A stretch of 64,000 nt of DNA from Alphaproteobacteria bacterium (GCA_017465945.1 JAFTVD010000023.1:51783-115782); one strand, 5' to 3'. Counted from the stretch's first letter, positions 51,836 through 60,035 are shown. The notes: generated from the sequence alone by a model not told the origin. Translations and numbers: made by a program.

Positions 51836-53008
51836 TTTGCTGTTTTGACTTTGGGATATTAAGGCATAATTAATGGTTGATGGGCTTGTTTCTTGTGTTT
51901 GATTTTGAGTTGTTGATTTTGTTGTTTGGGGATTTATTTTTTCTAATACACACATCGCTTGATATTGACGAAGAAGAAAAGGTTTTGAAAAATCAATAAT
52001 TTCTCTTGTTTCTATAGTTGAATTTTCATCATATATGGGTGTGCCATAGTATAATTCTTGATTTTGGGTTGCTTTTCTATCTTCTGAATTGGTAAATGTA
52101 TTTTGTCTTTTTGCTTCATTTCGAGCTTGTTCTTCATGTTGTTGTCGTTGTTGTTCTTTTATTCTTAATGCAATATCTTCTTTTGTATTAAAATATTGTT
52201 TCTTTAATTTTTCTCTATTTGCTGGTGATTTTTTATCATAATCTTTTAGGAGTTCATTGTTATTGCTATATCCTATAAAAATTGCATTATCATTTGTTTT
52301 ACTATTTAACTCATCTAATATACAATATCTCTTTAGTTCTTTATGAATATTTACACCATCTATAGTGGTTAGGCTTTCTAGTTCATTGTTGAATAGCTTA
52401 TTGTTTTTTTTAGGTGTAATGTTTGATGTTAAGAGCTTTTCTGTGAATTTATTAGAATGAGTATCATAGCCACTTGCCATTCTTTCGTTGTTTATAATGG
52501 AGGTTAATATTTCTTTTTTTTGTTTTTCTTTTAGTTGATGTGATGAAATGTTGTGGTTTGATAAAAAGGTATTATAATCTTCTTTTACTCTATCCATAAA
52601 AACTCTAACCATTTCAAGTTGTAGTTGCTGTTCAAAACTTAAATCTGTTCTTATGATACCTAAATTTGTTTCAAATTTTTGAGGTTCTGTTACATTAATA
52701 TGTTCTTGCATAATAGAACAAGCTTTTCTTGCTAATCCTTTCTCTATATCTTTATCTGTTTCTAGTATGGTACTGTTTTTGCATTGAATTTCGCTTAAAT
52801 CTACAAATTTTGAAAAATCTATTCCGCCTTTTGTATATCCTGCTGAAAGTGCTATTTGAAAATTTTTATCATTAGGTTTTAATTCATCATATGAGTGAGT
52901 ATGAAAAAAATTAGCTGCAGCTGAATAACATTGTGAATTATATATTGAAGAAAATTCGCTCATCCACATTTTTGAGGTTTCTTTTCCTATAAATTCCATC
53001 TCACTCAT
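51833..53008 (-). CDS. C-terminal part of a split metallopeptidase-like protein
   Basis: 391 residues from ATG 53008. That ATG has no Shine-Dalgarno, and the same open frame continues upstream without a stop to about 53095 (encoding CDERKTKFYSNAIREG and onward), where it meets the A8 tract at the end of the gene at 53088-53795. Hence this is most likely the 3' half of one gene of about 650 codons. Visible content: a region with MWMSEFSSIYNS near 14, a helical middle, a Gln/Glu/Lys-rich segment near 290-310 (KEQQRQQHEEQARNEAKRQ), and a disordered Ser/Thr/Gln-rich tail. No family is recognised. It may still be made by internal initiation or by slippage. Confidence 0.6.
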   Translation of the reverse strand: MSEMEFIGKETSKMWMSEFSSIYNSQCYSAAANFFHTHSYDELKPNDKNFQIALSAGYTKGGIDFSKFVDLSEIQCKNSTILETDKDIEKGLARKACSIMQEHINVTEPQKFETNLGIIRTDLSFEQQLQLEMVRVFMDRVKEDYNTFLSNHNISSHQLKEKQKKEILTSIINNERMASGYDTHSNKFTEKLLTSNITPKKNNKLFNNELESLTTIDGVNIHKELKRYCILDELNSKTNDNAIFIGYSNNNELLKDYDKKSPANREKLKKQYFNTKEDIALRIKEQQRQQHEEQARNEAKRQNTFTNSEDRKATQNQELYYGTPIYDENSTIETREIIDFSKPFLLRQYQAMCVLEKINPQTTKSTTQNQTQETSPSTINYALISQSQNSK

Positions 53009-53087
53009 AAAATCTTTAGGATTATTACTTAGTGGATTAATTTTTCCTTCTCTTATGGCATTTGAATAAAATTTTGTTTTTCTTTCA

Positions 53088-53795
53088 TCACATTTTTTTT
53101 AGTACATCTTCTCTTTGTGACGGGGTGGTTGCATTTATATAATCTTGTCTATAGGTTAAAACTTCACAGATATTGGCTTGAATTTCATCATGCATTTCTA
53201 TTTCATATTTTTGTTTTAATGACATAGGAAGTTCTTTGGTTTGACTTTGATGATATAGTTTATGATTATATTCGTGGTTTAATACAGCATCATCTGTAGA
53301 GTATGCTCTTTTTATAGAATCATTGTTGTTTACATATTGGTAAATACTGTTTTGCGTATAATTAAAACAAGCAAGAGTTGTTTCATAGGCATTATCTGTG
53401 TATCTTAAGGCGTATTCTATTTTCTGTTCAGGAGGAGAAAGACGTAAACTATCTAGAAATTCATGAGCTTCAAGAGCTGATTGTTTCATTATTAATTTGG
53501 TTTCTTCTATTGAGGAAACTGTAGTAAGTGATGATGATTGTGGTGATAGAGTATCTAATTGTGTTGTTATAAAATTAAACTCTGTTGATGTTTGTTTTAA
53601 GTCTTGTCTTAGAGCTAAAGCATCTGAAAATGTGATTGTATTTGCTGGGATTGTATCGTTAGATTGAGGGGTTGTTAGCTCTATATTGTGAGTATTTTCG
53701 TCTTGATTTTGAATAGAATCGTTTGGTGCTGCATTTGTATTTAGTGCAACAAGAAAACCTAGGCCTGCAAAAATTTTTTCTTTATTAATACTCAT
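53088..53795 (-). CDS. N-terminal part of a split secreted metallopeptidase-like protein
   Basis: 235 residues. Probable signal peptide (MSINKEKIFAGLGFLVALNTNAAP). Residues 174-178 read HEYNH, a HExxH zinc motif in VLNHEYNHKLYH, with MHDEIQAN (Glu204) 26 residues later as a likely third ligand, so a gluzincin-like peptidase is suggested. A good GAGG Shine-Dalgarno precedes the ATG. The frame ends LKKM-stop directly after an A8 run (53093-53100); removing one A continues into the 53008 frame. The single-base split could be slippage, phase variation, decay or a sequencing error. Confidence 0.65.
   Translation of the reverse strand: MSINKEKIFAGLGFLVALNTNAAPNDSIQNQDENTHNIELTTPQSNDTIPANTITFSDALALRQDLKQTSTEFNFITTQLDTLSPQSSSLTTVSSIEETKLIMKQSALEAHEFLDSLRLSPPEQKIEYALRYTDNAYETTLACFNYTQNSIYQYVNNNDSIKRAYSTDDAVLNHEYNHKLYHQSQTKELPMSLKQKYEIEMHDEIQANICEVLTYRQDYINATTPSQREDVLKKM
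53093..53100 (-). repeat. A8 homopolymer at the gene split
   Basis: Eight A on the coding (minus) strand between CTA and TGTGATG. In the present length the frame stops at once; with seven A it stays open into the downstream half. Confidence 0.85.
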
Positions 53796-53921
53796 ATCTT
53801 ACCTCAATATCGTTATTGTACTATATTTTGTATGTGTATGCAAGTTTTTTATTGTATTTTTATTTCAGTATGTTATTTGTGGTATGATATTTTATTATTG
53901 TTTAATTTAAGTGTTATAATT

Positions 53922-54491
53922 ATGGATATTAAAAATTATAGTAAAGAAACAGAAGGTGTTAAATTACATCTGATACTACGTTACAATAGTTGGTTTGATA
54001 ACTTTAAGGCTATCTTTTTTGCTCATAGTTATCCTTATAGCGTTGTCTATACAGATGGGTTGATTAGTCAGGATAAAAATGATGGTGTTGGACGTGTTCC
54101 TTTTGGAATTGTGGTTAAAGGTATTATCATTAGAATTGATGCACCTAAAGAAAAAATGACTTTATGTGAGGTGAGCAAATTACTAGAAAAAGATAGTTTT
54201 GCAGAGCTTAAGGCTTATCTTCCTACATTTGAAGCATTAAAGCATATTAGGAGTAATTTATCTACGATTAACAACCTTTTAAAACAACTTGGTGGTACCG
54301 AGTTTGTCGGTGGTTGGTATGCTAGTTGCACTCATTATTGTGAACGTTATATAGATGATGAGCACAAATTTGTTAGAAATTTTGAAGGAGATAAGGTTAA
54401 AACTATTCATATGAACATGCGGAGCAATTTGGGTGAAGGATGTGCTTTGCAAAATAATGAGTTCTATGTTCGTATTTGTTATCTTATCTAA
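53922..54491 (+). CDS. Hypothetical protein, SD-less, paralogue of 54607 gene
   Basis: 189 residues from ATG 53922 (an upstream ATG at 53832 would add a hydrophobic tail absent from the paralogue). Shared with the next gene in order: SYPYSVVYTDGLIS near 36, RVPFGIVV near 58, a KMTLCEV segment, LPTFEALKHIRSNLSTINNL near 105, LGGTEFVGGWYAS near 125, and a C-terminal region with HMNMRS. The 'P.F..L..I..N...IN.L...GG..F.GGWY.SS' pattern resembles the DUF1566 / C-type-lectin-like fold seen in Bacteroidota surface proteins, but there is no signal peptide. No Shine-Dalgarno (leader GTGTTATAATT). Function unknown. Confidence 0.6.
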   Translation: MDIKNYSKETEGVKLHLILRYNSWFDNFKAIFFAHSYPYSVVYTDGLISQDKNDGVGRVPFGIVVKGIIIRIDAPKEKMTLCEVSKLLEKDSFAELKAYLPTFEALKHIRSNLSTINNLLKQLGGTEFVGGWYASCTHYCERYIDDEHKFVRNFEGDKVKTIHMNMRSNLGEGCALQNNEFYVRICYLI

Positions 54492-54496
54492 ATTTT

Positions 54497-54532
54497 ATAC
54501 CTAGTCTATTTTATAGACTGGGTATTTTTTTG
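54497..54532 (+). terminator. Terminator of the gene at 53922
   Basis: ATACCTAGTCTAT / ATAGACTGGGTAT hairpin followed by TTTTTTT. Confidence 0.85.
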
Positions 54533-54606
54533 TTGATTTTTTATTTTTTGTTTGTATAGTCCTAAAGTTTTTTGATTATTTTGTATTATAATTAACGTTA
54601 ATTTTT

Positions 54607-55167
54607 ATGAGTAAAAACTTGAAATTAAAAAATGACGAAGTTAATCCAGTTGTTTTGTTTATGTACAATGCGTTTTTAGATTTTTGGTTTAGGTTAACTA
54701 AAAAATGTTACTCTTATCCGGTGGTTTATACTGATGGTTTTATTAGTAGGTTAATTGAGGATAAAAAAGAGAGAGTTCCTTTCGGGATTGTTGTTAATAA
54801 CGAAATCATTATTTTGGAAGAACCTGAAGGTAAAATGAATGCTTTGCAGGCAGAAGAGTATGTTGAAAAACGATTTTTTGCCGGAAAAGATGCTACCCTT
54901 CCCTCTTTTAATACGTTGAGTATTATTAAGAAAAATGTTCACAAAATAAACGCATTGATGAGACAATTGGGTGGAAAAGAATTTAGAGGTGGATGGTATC
55001 GTAGTTCTAGTAAACTTGATAGAGGTTATTCACTTAAAAAGCCAAGTCCTAATTTGTTGGTTGGAAAAAACATTTTGATGCAACACATGAATACAAAACA
55101 TGGGGTTTTGATGCCTTTTTGTGAAGATGATGACTTAACCTTTATTAGAGCTTCGTTTGTATTGTGA
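54607..55167 (+). CDS. Hypothetical protein, SD-less, paralogue of 53922 gene
   Basis: 186 residues. It aligns over its whole length with the preceding gene: SYPVVYTDGFISR near 36, RVPFGIVVNNEIII near 56, LPSFNTLSIIKKNVHKINALM near 99, LGGKEFRGGWYRSS near 121 and MQHMNTKHG near 160. The GGWY.SS element again recalls the lectin-like DUF1566 fold. The start has no Shine-Dalgarno; the palindrome ATTAACGTTAAT sits immediately upstream. Single-gene unit with its own terminator. The pair arose by duplication and has diverged to about one-third identity by eye. Confidence 0.65.
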   Translation: MSKNLKLKNDEVNPVVLFMYNAFLDFWFRLTKKCYSYPVVYTDGFISRLIEDKKERVPFGIVVNNEIIILEEPEGKMNALQAEEYVEKRFFAGKDATLPSFNTLSIIKKNVHKINALMRQLGGKEFRGGWYRSSSKLDRGYSLKKPSPNLLVGKNILMQHMNTKHGVLMPFCEDDDLTFIRASFVL

Positions 55168-55183
55168 TTTTAAAACAAAAAAA

Positions 55184-55224
55184 GTCCCTGACTTATAGAT
55201 GAAACTATAAATCAGGGATTTTTA
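55184..55224. terminator. Bidirectional terminator
   Basis: GTCCCTGACTTATAG / CTATAAATCAGGGAT hairpin, with an A-run on the left and T-run on the right; ends both the SD-less gene and the phage-derived minus-strand cassette. Confidence 0.85.
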
Positions 55225-55449
55225 GTATTTAAGTTTATACTCATTTAGGCAATTTGCCATATCAAGTGGAGTTTTTATTGCATTTATACAAGTTATTGGT
55301 TCTTTAGGTAGTTCTTTGTAGATATATTCAGTTTTTTTGCAAGCGTTTAATAACATGAGTATTAGAAATATCAGCATGCCAGTTAAAAGTATCTTTTTTA
55401 GTTTCAGATAATAGTTCTTCTTTAATGGTTTCAAGCTTGATTTTTTCAT
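55222..55449 (-). CDS. Rz1-like outer-membrane spanin lipoprotein
   Basis: 75 residues. A long basic n-region, hydrophobic core and lipobox LLNAC|KK (Cys37) give an outer-membrane lipoprotein; the short mature part is Pro/Lys-rich (ELPKEPITC) and ends in a conserved-looking Cys-containing tail. It overlaps the end of the upstream Rz-like frame by 122 bases in another frame, the genetic signature of phage spanin pairs. In lambda-type phages Rz and Rz1 fuse the inner and outer membranes at lysis. Confidence 0.65.
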   Translation of the reverse strand: MKKSSLKPLKKNYYLKLKKILLTGMLIFLILMLLNACKKTEYIYKELPKEPITCINAIKTPLDMANCLNEYKLKY

Positions 55450-55600
55450 GATGTAATTCCTTTATTTTGGAAGATAGTAATTGTTCGTTTTTTTTATATA
55501 ATGTTACTTTGTTTCTTATTTCTTGTATTTGTTTTTGTAGGTTGTAGCATAAGTTTAGGGTTATAACTAAAATTGTTATTAGGATTAGATTTATCTTCAT
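55328..55600 (-). CDS. Rz-like inner-membrane spanin
   Basis: 90 residues. N-terminal membrane helix (MKINLILITILVITLNLCY) and a coiled coil (about 20-68, QKQIQEIRNKVTLYKK...), then TFNWHADISNTHVIKRL, like the 'F.W....P..V...L' end of Rz proteins. Its 3' part overlaps the Rz1-like gene. A good GGAG ribosome site (AAAAAGGAGCACATT) lies before the ATG. It follows the holin gene by 27 bases. Confidence 0.7.
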   Translation of the reverse strand: MKINLILITILVITLNLCYNLQKQIQEIRNKVTLYKKNEQLLSSKIKELHHEKIKLETIKEELLSETKKDTFNWHADISNTHVIKRLQKN

Positions 55601-55627
55601 AATGTGCTCCTTTTTATAAAATGAGCC

Positions 55628-55945
55628 TCATTTTTGAGGCTCTTTGTTTTTTATCTTTTCTATAAAGTGTAGAGGGTCGTTTTGTGCTGTTTTTAATATA
55701 GTATCTAATATCATATATAAACGAACACCAAAAAGCCCACATACACCTGATATACCGTATTTTACTGGTTGGGGAATATCCATATATTCGGCTAAAAGTC
55801 CTGAAAGCATACTAACAATAAAAGTTATTAGCATATCTCTTAGAGTTTCTTTTATTGATATAAAAGGTTTAATAATAACTGTTATTAAACCTAAAAAAAA
55901 TCCCCATAAACCATAATTTGAGAAAATATCTTTTAATCGTTCCAT
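55628..55945 (-). CDS. Phage holin-like membrane protein
   Basis: 105 residues with three hydrophobic segments (about 12-27, 35-53, 63-80), a basic start and a charged tail (EKIKNKEPQK). ISIKETLRDMLITFIVSMLSGLLAEY and the following Gly-rich VKYGISGVCGLFG recall the phage LydA/lambda-family holins. Its place between the tail-fibre gene and the spanin pair supports this. Strong GGAGG Shine-Dalgarno. Confidence 0.7.
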   Translation of the reverse strand: MERLKDIFSNYGLWGFFLGLITVIIKPFISIKETLRDMLITFIVSMLSGLLAEYMDIPQPVKYGISGVCGLFGVRLYMILDTILKTAQNDPLHFIEKIKNKEPQK

Positions 55946-55955
55946 ATTTCCTCCT

Positions 55956-56828
55956 TTATTGTAATAATATGATTGGAATTTCTATAGTATTTGATGATGG
56001 TATTTTTTTTAAGAACATTCTAACATATCCATCGTAGCTTTCAGTTATTGGGGCATATATGCCAGATATTGCGTCTTCTAATTTTAATACTACTGTTGGC
56101 ATATGATTAGAAGTTGCTTTTTCTATTTGAATATCTAAGTGATATGGATAGTTTGAATATGTTGCATCACTTTCGATATTATTTGTTGAAATACTGATAG
56201 GACCATATTTTAATGTTTTAATCTCATCTATTTGATCTTTAGTATAATATGAGGCAAACAAATGATTTGCTACACCTTTTGATGATACCATTCTATTATC
56301 ATTAGGTGCAACGGTATCTGTTGTGAAATTTAATAATTCTTCATAAATTCTAATAACATTTTGAGCAAGCATTGGAACCTTTTTTATGGTTTCAAATTCT
56401 TCATTTGTTTTTATTAGAAAATCATATATTTCCTCTTTTGTGTATTTAGAATTGTGAGTTATTGTTATACATCTATCAATATTTTCCTTTAGCATTTGTA
56501 GTGCCATTGTAATTTTATCTAGTGAATTTTCATAATCTGATGCTGGAAAATTTTCACCTTCGATAAAAGTTACTAATTGGTTTAATGGAACGTTTCTTGT
56601 AATAGTAAAAACAGTTCCTTGTTTGGGGGTGTTTGTTAGATTTATACAACCTTCGGCTTTTTCTTTGTTACCTGTTATTGTATAATCAATCCCCTCTTTT
56701 AATGGAAGTTCATTATTATCTTTATATACTGATACTTGATTTTCAAAAAAAGTAAATGGTATAACAAGTATGTTGCTATATCCGTCTGCTATATATACAG
56801 CTTTTGCTGTTTTGTTTTGTATTGTCAT
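55956..56828 (-). CDS. Phage tail-fibre N-terminal-domain protein (T7 gp17-like)
   Basis: 290 residues from ATG 56828 (GGAG 9 bases upstream). Residues 1-120 follow the T7 tail-fibre N-terminal domain pattern: YIADGYSNILVIPFTFF, then GIDYTITG, GTVFTITRNVPLNQ, and FPASDYENSLDKITMALQML near 103. The rest is short: a helical stretch, then a beta-rich end without a recognisable receptor-binding tip. So it is either a short adaptor fibre or a remnant. It leads the cassette tail fibre, holin, Rz, Rz1 with gaps of 10-27 bases. No head, tail tube or endolysin gene is present in the window. Confidence 0.75.
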   Translation of the reverse strand: MTIQNKTAKAVYIADGYSNILVIPFTFFENQVSVYKDNNELPLKEGIDYTITGNKEKAEGCINLTNTPKQGTVFTITRNVPLNQLVTFIEGENFPASDYENSLDKITMALQMLKENIDRCITITHNSKYTKEEIYDFLIKTNEEFETIKKVPMLAQNVIRIYEELLNFTTDTVAPNDNRMVSSKGVANHLFASYYTKDQIDEIKTLKYGPISISTNNIESDATYSNYPYHLDIQIEKATSNHMPTVVLKLEDAISGIYAPITESYDGYVRMFLKKIPSSNTIEIPIILLQ

Positions 56829-56848
56829 ATAATTTCTCCGTAAAATAT

Positions 56849-56910
56849 ATACAGATAAAAATAAAACCACGAAATAGTCTCGTGGTTTTTTGATTAATAT
56901 ATATCTGTAT
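56849..56910. repeat. Nested inverted repeats in the tail-fibre leader
   Basis: Outer arms ATACAGATA (56849-56857) / TATCTGTAT (56902-56910) enclose an inner hairpin AAACCACGA / TCGTGGTTT (56863-56891). The inner hairpin has T-runs on both sides and can act as a bidirectional terminator. Confidence 0.7.
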
Positions 56911-56922
56911 GTGATTTAAAAT

Positions 56923-56951
56923 AAAAAAAGATCGATTATGTATCGACCTTG
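56923..56951 (-). terminator. Terminator of HEPN-motif gene
   Basis: On the minus strand GGTCGAT / ATCGATC hairpin with loop ACATA followed by TTTTTTT, about 80 bases after the stop at 57029. Confidence 0.75.
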
Positions 56952-57028
56952 AATGTGCACCATTGCCATTCTATTAATTTTTATAAATAGAACTGACACA
57001 AAAGTCAATATTTTTTGAGTATTCTATT

Positions 57029-59269
57029 TTATCTTGTATTATTTTTAGATGGAATATGGGGAGGTTTAGGGAAATAACTTTCGATAAACTGCTTACGATT
57101 TTGATATGTTAGTTCTAATTGATGATGGTATAGTTTGCATTTATCACCACATATTTTTAAGCATGTACCATCAGAAAAAGATATGATGCTTTCTGTTTGA
57201 TTAGTGCTAAATCTTAAAGATAGAGATTGGTTATTTGGAGTTTTTATATCGTCTATTAATATGTGCATATTATTATCTGTTGAAATACGATACGCATTTA
57301 ATGGACTGATAACTTCGTTTTTTTGGATAGTTATATCTTTATTTGCCTCAATGTAGTTTGTTATTTTAAAGTTTTTATCTGTAAAAATTTTCGTATTGGC
57401 AAAAGTTATATAATTATTATCTTTGCTTTCCATATAAATTTTGGTATTATTGGGCAATATGATTCTTTTTTTCTTTAAATTTATTGTTACACCATTATTT
57501 AGGGTTACGATTTCTATTTCTGTTCCTTTTAATTCTATTTGCATATTTTCATTATATTCTTCGGTATATCTTTTTCCAGTTGAGTATTTTGTTTCTTTGG
57601 TTATATCCTTTCCTTTAGAAGATGTAACACTTATTACTTTCTTTTTAGAAAAATCGATTACAACAATTCGCCCGTTTTGATGTTTAGCTGTATAAGTATT
57701 ATCTTCATTTAATGATAATGAGGGTTTTCTTTGATTAATTTTTTCATTTAGCTCAAAAAAATCATCCACTAGTGTTGTAAATTCTTGTTGTAATTTTTGT
57801 ACTAACTCTGTATCTAAATACTTATGACTTAGCTCATTTCTTAATAATTTATATTTATTCCACTTTTCTATTTCTTCTTTGGTTAGTATTTTTTGTTTTG
57901 CGATTTTTGTCCAACCTTGAGATGGAGGGCAATTATCACCATATAATAAGCAATGTTCACTTATTTTATGTTCTGCTCGTTGTAATATCTCTAGATAGAA
58001 ATTTCGTTTCATATAAAGGGATAATCTATTTGCAAATTCATTAATATTATCAACAGAAATATTATCTATAATTTCTACATTAGGAAATAATTTATGTATA
58101 CTTTTTATAAGTGCATCTTTTTTAGCTTCTTTATTTGAATAAGATGTTTCGATGTATACTTGTTGAGATGGATGTTCTTGTATGTATTCTTTTATGCGTT
58201 TTAAGAATTTATTATTACTTTCTGTTTTTTGACGAATTAAACAATTAGGGACAAGACCTGTTAATAATTCTGTGAAATTTTCTTTTGTTTCTAGGTATGA
58301 GTTAATACGTTTATTAAACGAACCTTTACAAAGATTGTTGTATGATTCAATATAACGTTTTCTAACGAGTTTATTTTGTTCATTTTTTCTGTTTATAAAT
58401 TTACCATAGCCTTCAAGTGTTTCTAATTGATGATGAACAAGATGGCGGATATTTAATAAGTCTTGAAAAACAGGAGCAGATGGTATCATTCCTTGGTTTT
58501 CAGCTTTTTTTAGGTAATTATTTCCTTCTCGTTTAATTAAGATATCTTTTAAGATGTTATCGCCCTCTTCTGCTAGATTTGCGATTGTGGTTAGTAGTAT
58601 GTTTTCATAATTACTCATAAATTCTGTAACCAAACCTTCGATATTAAGATTTTCTACCTGTTTTTGTTCGATGGATGTTAAGTCATCAGGCATAAGGCTT
58701 ATGATTGTTAGCATAGATGATAGTGCTCTAGTGAAATTTTCATCTTCTTTTAATTCTTCTAATGTTTTATCTTTTTTAGAGCCACTATATTGTATTAAAT
58801 GCTTTCCGTTTATTATAAAGTTTATATCTTTTATCGGTTTATCTTTTTTGGCAACTGTTATTGCCTTTTCTATTGGATGAGGTAATAAATTTGAATAGCT
58901 ATATACTGAATAATCAAGTGTTGATGATAGTAATTCAGGGGTATTATCATTTGGCTGAGTTTTTACTATATTTATGAAGCCAAATTGATCATGTTCGTCG
59001 TCATATAAATCATTATTTTTAAATTTATTATATATTTCTCTTTGCTCAATATTTGCATTATCTAGTGTCCATGGAATATCTGAATAATCTTTTTCTCTAA
59101 TGTGGCTAATTTGAATAGCAGCTAATCCTTTTGGGGTTTGGTTTTTACTTAGTTGTTCAAAAATTCTAGCAATAGATATATAATCTCGATATATGGCAAA
59201 TAATCGAGATTTTTGCTTCGCACTAATTGTCGAAGAATGTATTGTTAGCAAATTTTGAACATTTTTCAT
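57029..59269 (-). CDS. Large hypothetical protein with two HEPN-like R-x4-H motifs
   Basis: 746 residues, no signal peptide or membrane segment. Two motifs of the HEPN ribonuclease type are visible: IRHLVHHQ (Arg275-x4-His280) and LLRNELSHKYLD (Arg477-x4-His482). The second sits in a helical context (IEKWNKYKLLRNELSHKY... LVQKLQQEFTTLVDDFFELN) that fits HEPN domains well. Residues about 515-740 are beta-rich with many short strand repeats (for example GTEIEIVTLNNGVTINLKKK). HEPN proteins are RNases in toxin-antitoxin, abortive infection and CRISPR systems. No CRISPR array and no antitoxin-like gene is adjacent, and the motif spacing is unlike Cas13. It is monocistronic, beside the phage-derived cassette. 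Confidence 0.55.
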   Translation of the reverse strand: MKNVQNLLTIHSSTISAKQKSRLFAIYRDYISIARIFEQLSKNQTPKGLAAIQISHIREKDYSDIPWTLDNANIEQREIYNKFKNNDLYDDEHDQFGFINIVKTQPNDNTPELLSSTLDYSVYSYSNLLPHPIEKAITVAKKDKPIKDINFIINGKHLIQYSGSKKDKTLEELKEDENFTRALSSMLTIISLMPDDLTSIEQKQVENLNIEGLVTEFMSNYENILLTTIANLAEEGDNILKDILIKREGNNYLKKAENQGMIPSAPVFQDLLNIRHLVHHQLETLEGYGKFINRKNEQNKLVRKRYIESYNNLCKGSFNKRINSYLETKENFTELLTGLVPNCLIRQKTESNNKFLKRIKEYIQEHPSQQVYIETSYSNKEAKKDALIKSIHKLFPNVEIIDNISVDNINEFANRLSLYMKRNFYLEILQRAEHKISEHCLLYGDNCPPSQGWTKIAKQKILTKEEIEKWNKYKLLRNELSHKYLDTELVQKLQQEFTTLVDDFFELNEKINQRKPSLSLNEDNTYTAKHQNGRIVVIDFSKKKVISVTSSKGKDITKETKYSTGKRYTEEYNENMQIELKGTEIEIVTLNNGVTINLKKKRIILPNNTKIYMESKDNNYITFANTKIFTDKNFKITNYIEANKDITIQKNEVISPLNAYRISTDNNMHILIDDIKTPNNQSLSLRFSTNQTESIISFSDGTCLKICGDKCKLYHHQLELTYQNRKQFIESYFPKPPHIPSKNNTR

Positions 59270-59432
59270 TAGTTTTCCTTAAGGTTGATTTTTTGCATTT
59301 TATTCATATTTCGCATTTTGTCAATATTTTTGTTTATAACAGATAAAATAAATATATTAAAAAAACATCTTTACGATTATGAAAAAATGTGTTACTATAT
59401 GTATTAAGTTGTATTATTTTAGTGGAGGCATT

Positions 59433-60014
59433 ATGAAATCTTTAGTATTATCAACATTTTTGATGATGTTTTTATATTCATTTAATGTTGGAGCTTATAG
59501 TGATTCTGAAATATATACGGTTATTGATAAAGAAGATACTGCTAAATTTGCAGAAATGATGGCTGCAGGTATTGATGTTGATGAACCTGATTTAGATGGT
59601 AACACGCCTTTGATGATAGCCTCTGCTTTGGGTAAAGATAAGTTTGTTCAATATTTAATCGATATGGGGGCAGATGTTAAAAGAAGAAATTATGTAGGTG
59701 TTTCTGCACTTCATAGAGCTGCTCATGGTGGACACAATGATGTTGTTGACTTATTGCTTGATAATGGCGCAATAATAAATATTCCTGATATGGATGGTAT
59801 TACTCCTCTTATGAGTGCTGTTAGTGCGGATAGAAGATTTACAGTTGAATTGCTTGTACATAGAGGGGCTATAATAAGTTTTAAGAATATTAAAGGACAT
59901 GATGCTTTAGATATTGCCAAAAGAAAAAGATATGGAAAAATTGTATCTTTTTTAACAGAAGCTCTTACTAAACCTGTTAAGGAAACTAAAGTAGAATATA
60001 GTTGGGATAATTAA
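59433..60014 (+). CDS. Secreted ankyrin-repeat protein
   Basis: 193 residues from ATG 59433 (GGAGG 8 bases upstream; the TTG/ATG starts from 59379 lack one). Signal peptide MKSLVLSTFLMMFLYSFNVGAYS, then three to four ankyrin repeats: DGNTPLMIASALGKDKFVQYL, VGVSALHRAAHGGHNDVVDLLLDNGA, and DGITPLMSAVSADRRFTVELLVHRGA. Mature protein in the periplasm or beyond. Ankyrin proteins are protein-binding; in host-associated bacteria they can be effectors, but nothing here shows export to a host. Own terminator. Confidence 0.85.
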   Translation: MKSLVLSTFLMMFLYSFNVGAYSDSEIYTVIDKEDTAKFAEMMAAGIDVDEPDLDGNTPLMIASALGKDKFVQYLIDMGADVKRRNYVGVSALHRAAHGGHNDVVDLLLDNGAIINIPDMDGITPLMSAVSADRRFTVELLVHRGAIISFKNIKGHDALDIAKRKRYGKIVSFLTEALTKPVKETKVEYSWDN

Positions 60015-60035
60015 TAATTTTGTTTATTTATTAAG

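Noticed and set aside
57029..59269. Possible compact Cas13 (two R-x4-H motifs)
   Set aside because: The motifs are only about 200 residues apart and in the middle of the chain; no CRISPR array is seen in the flanks. HEPN-like is as far as the evidence goes.
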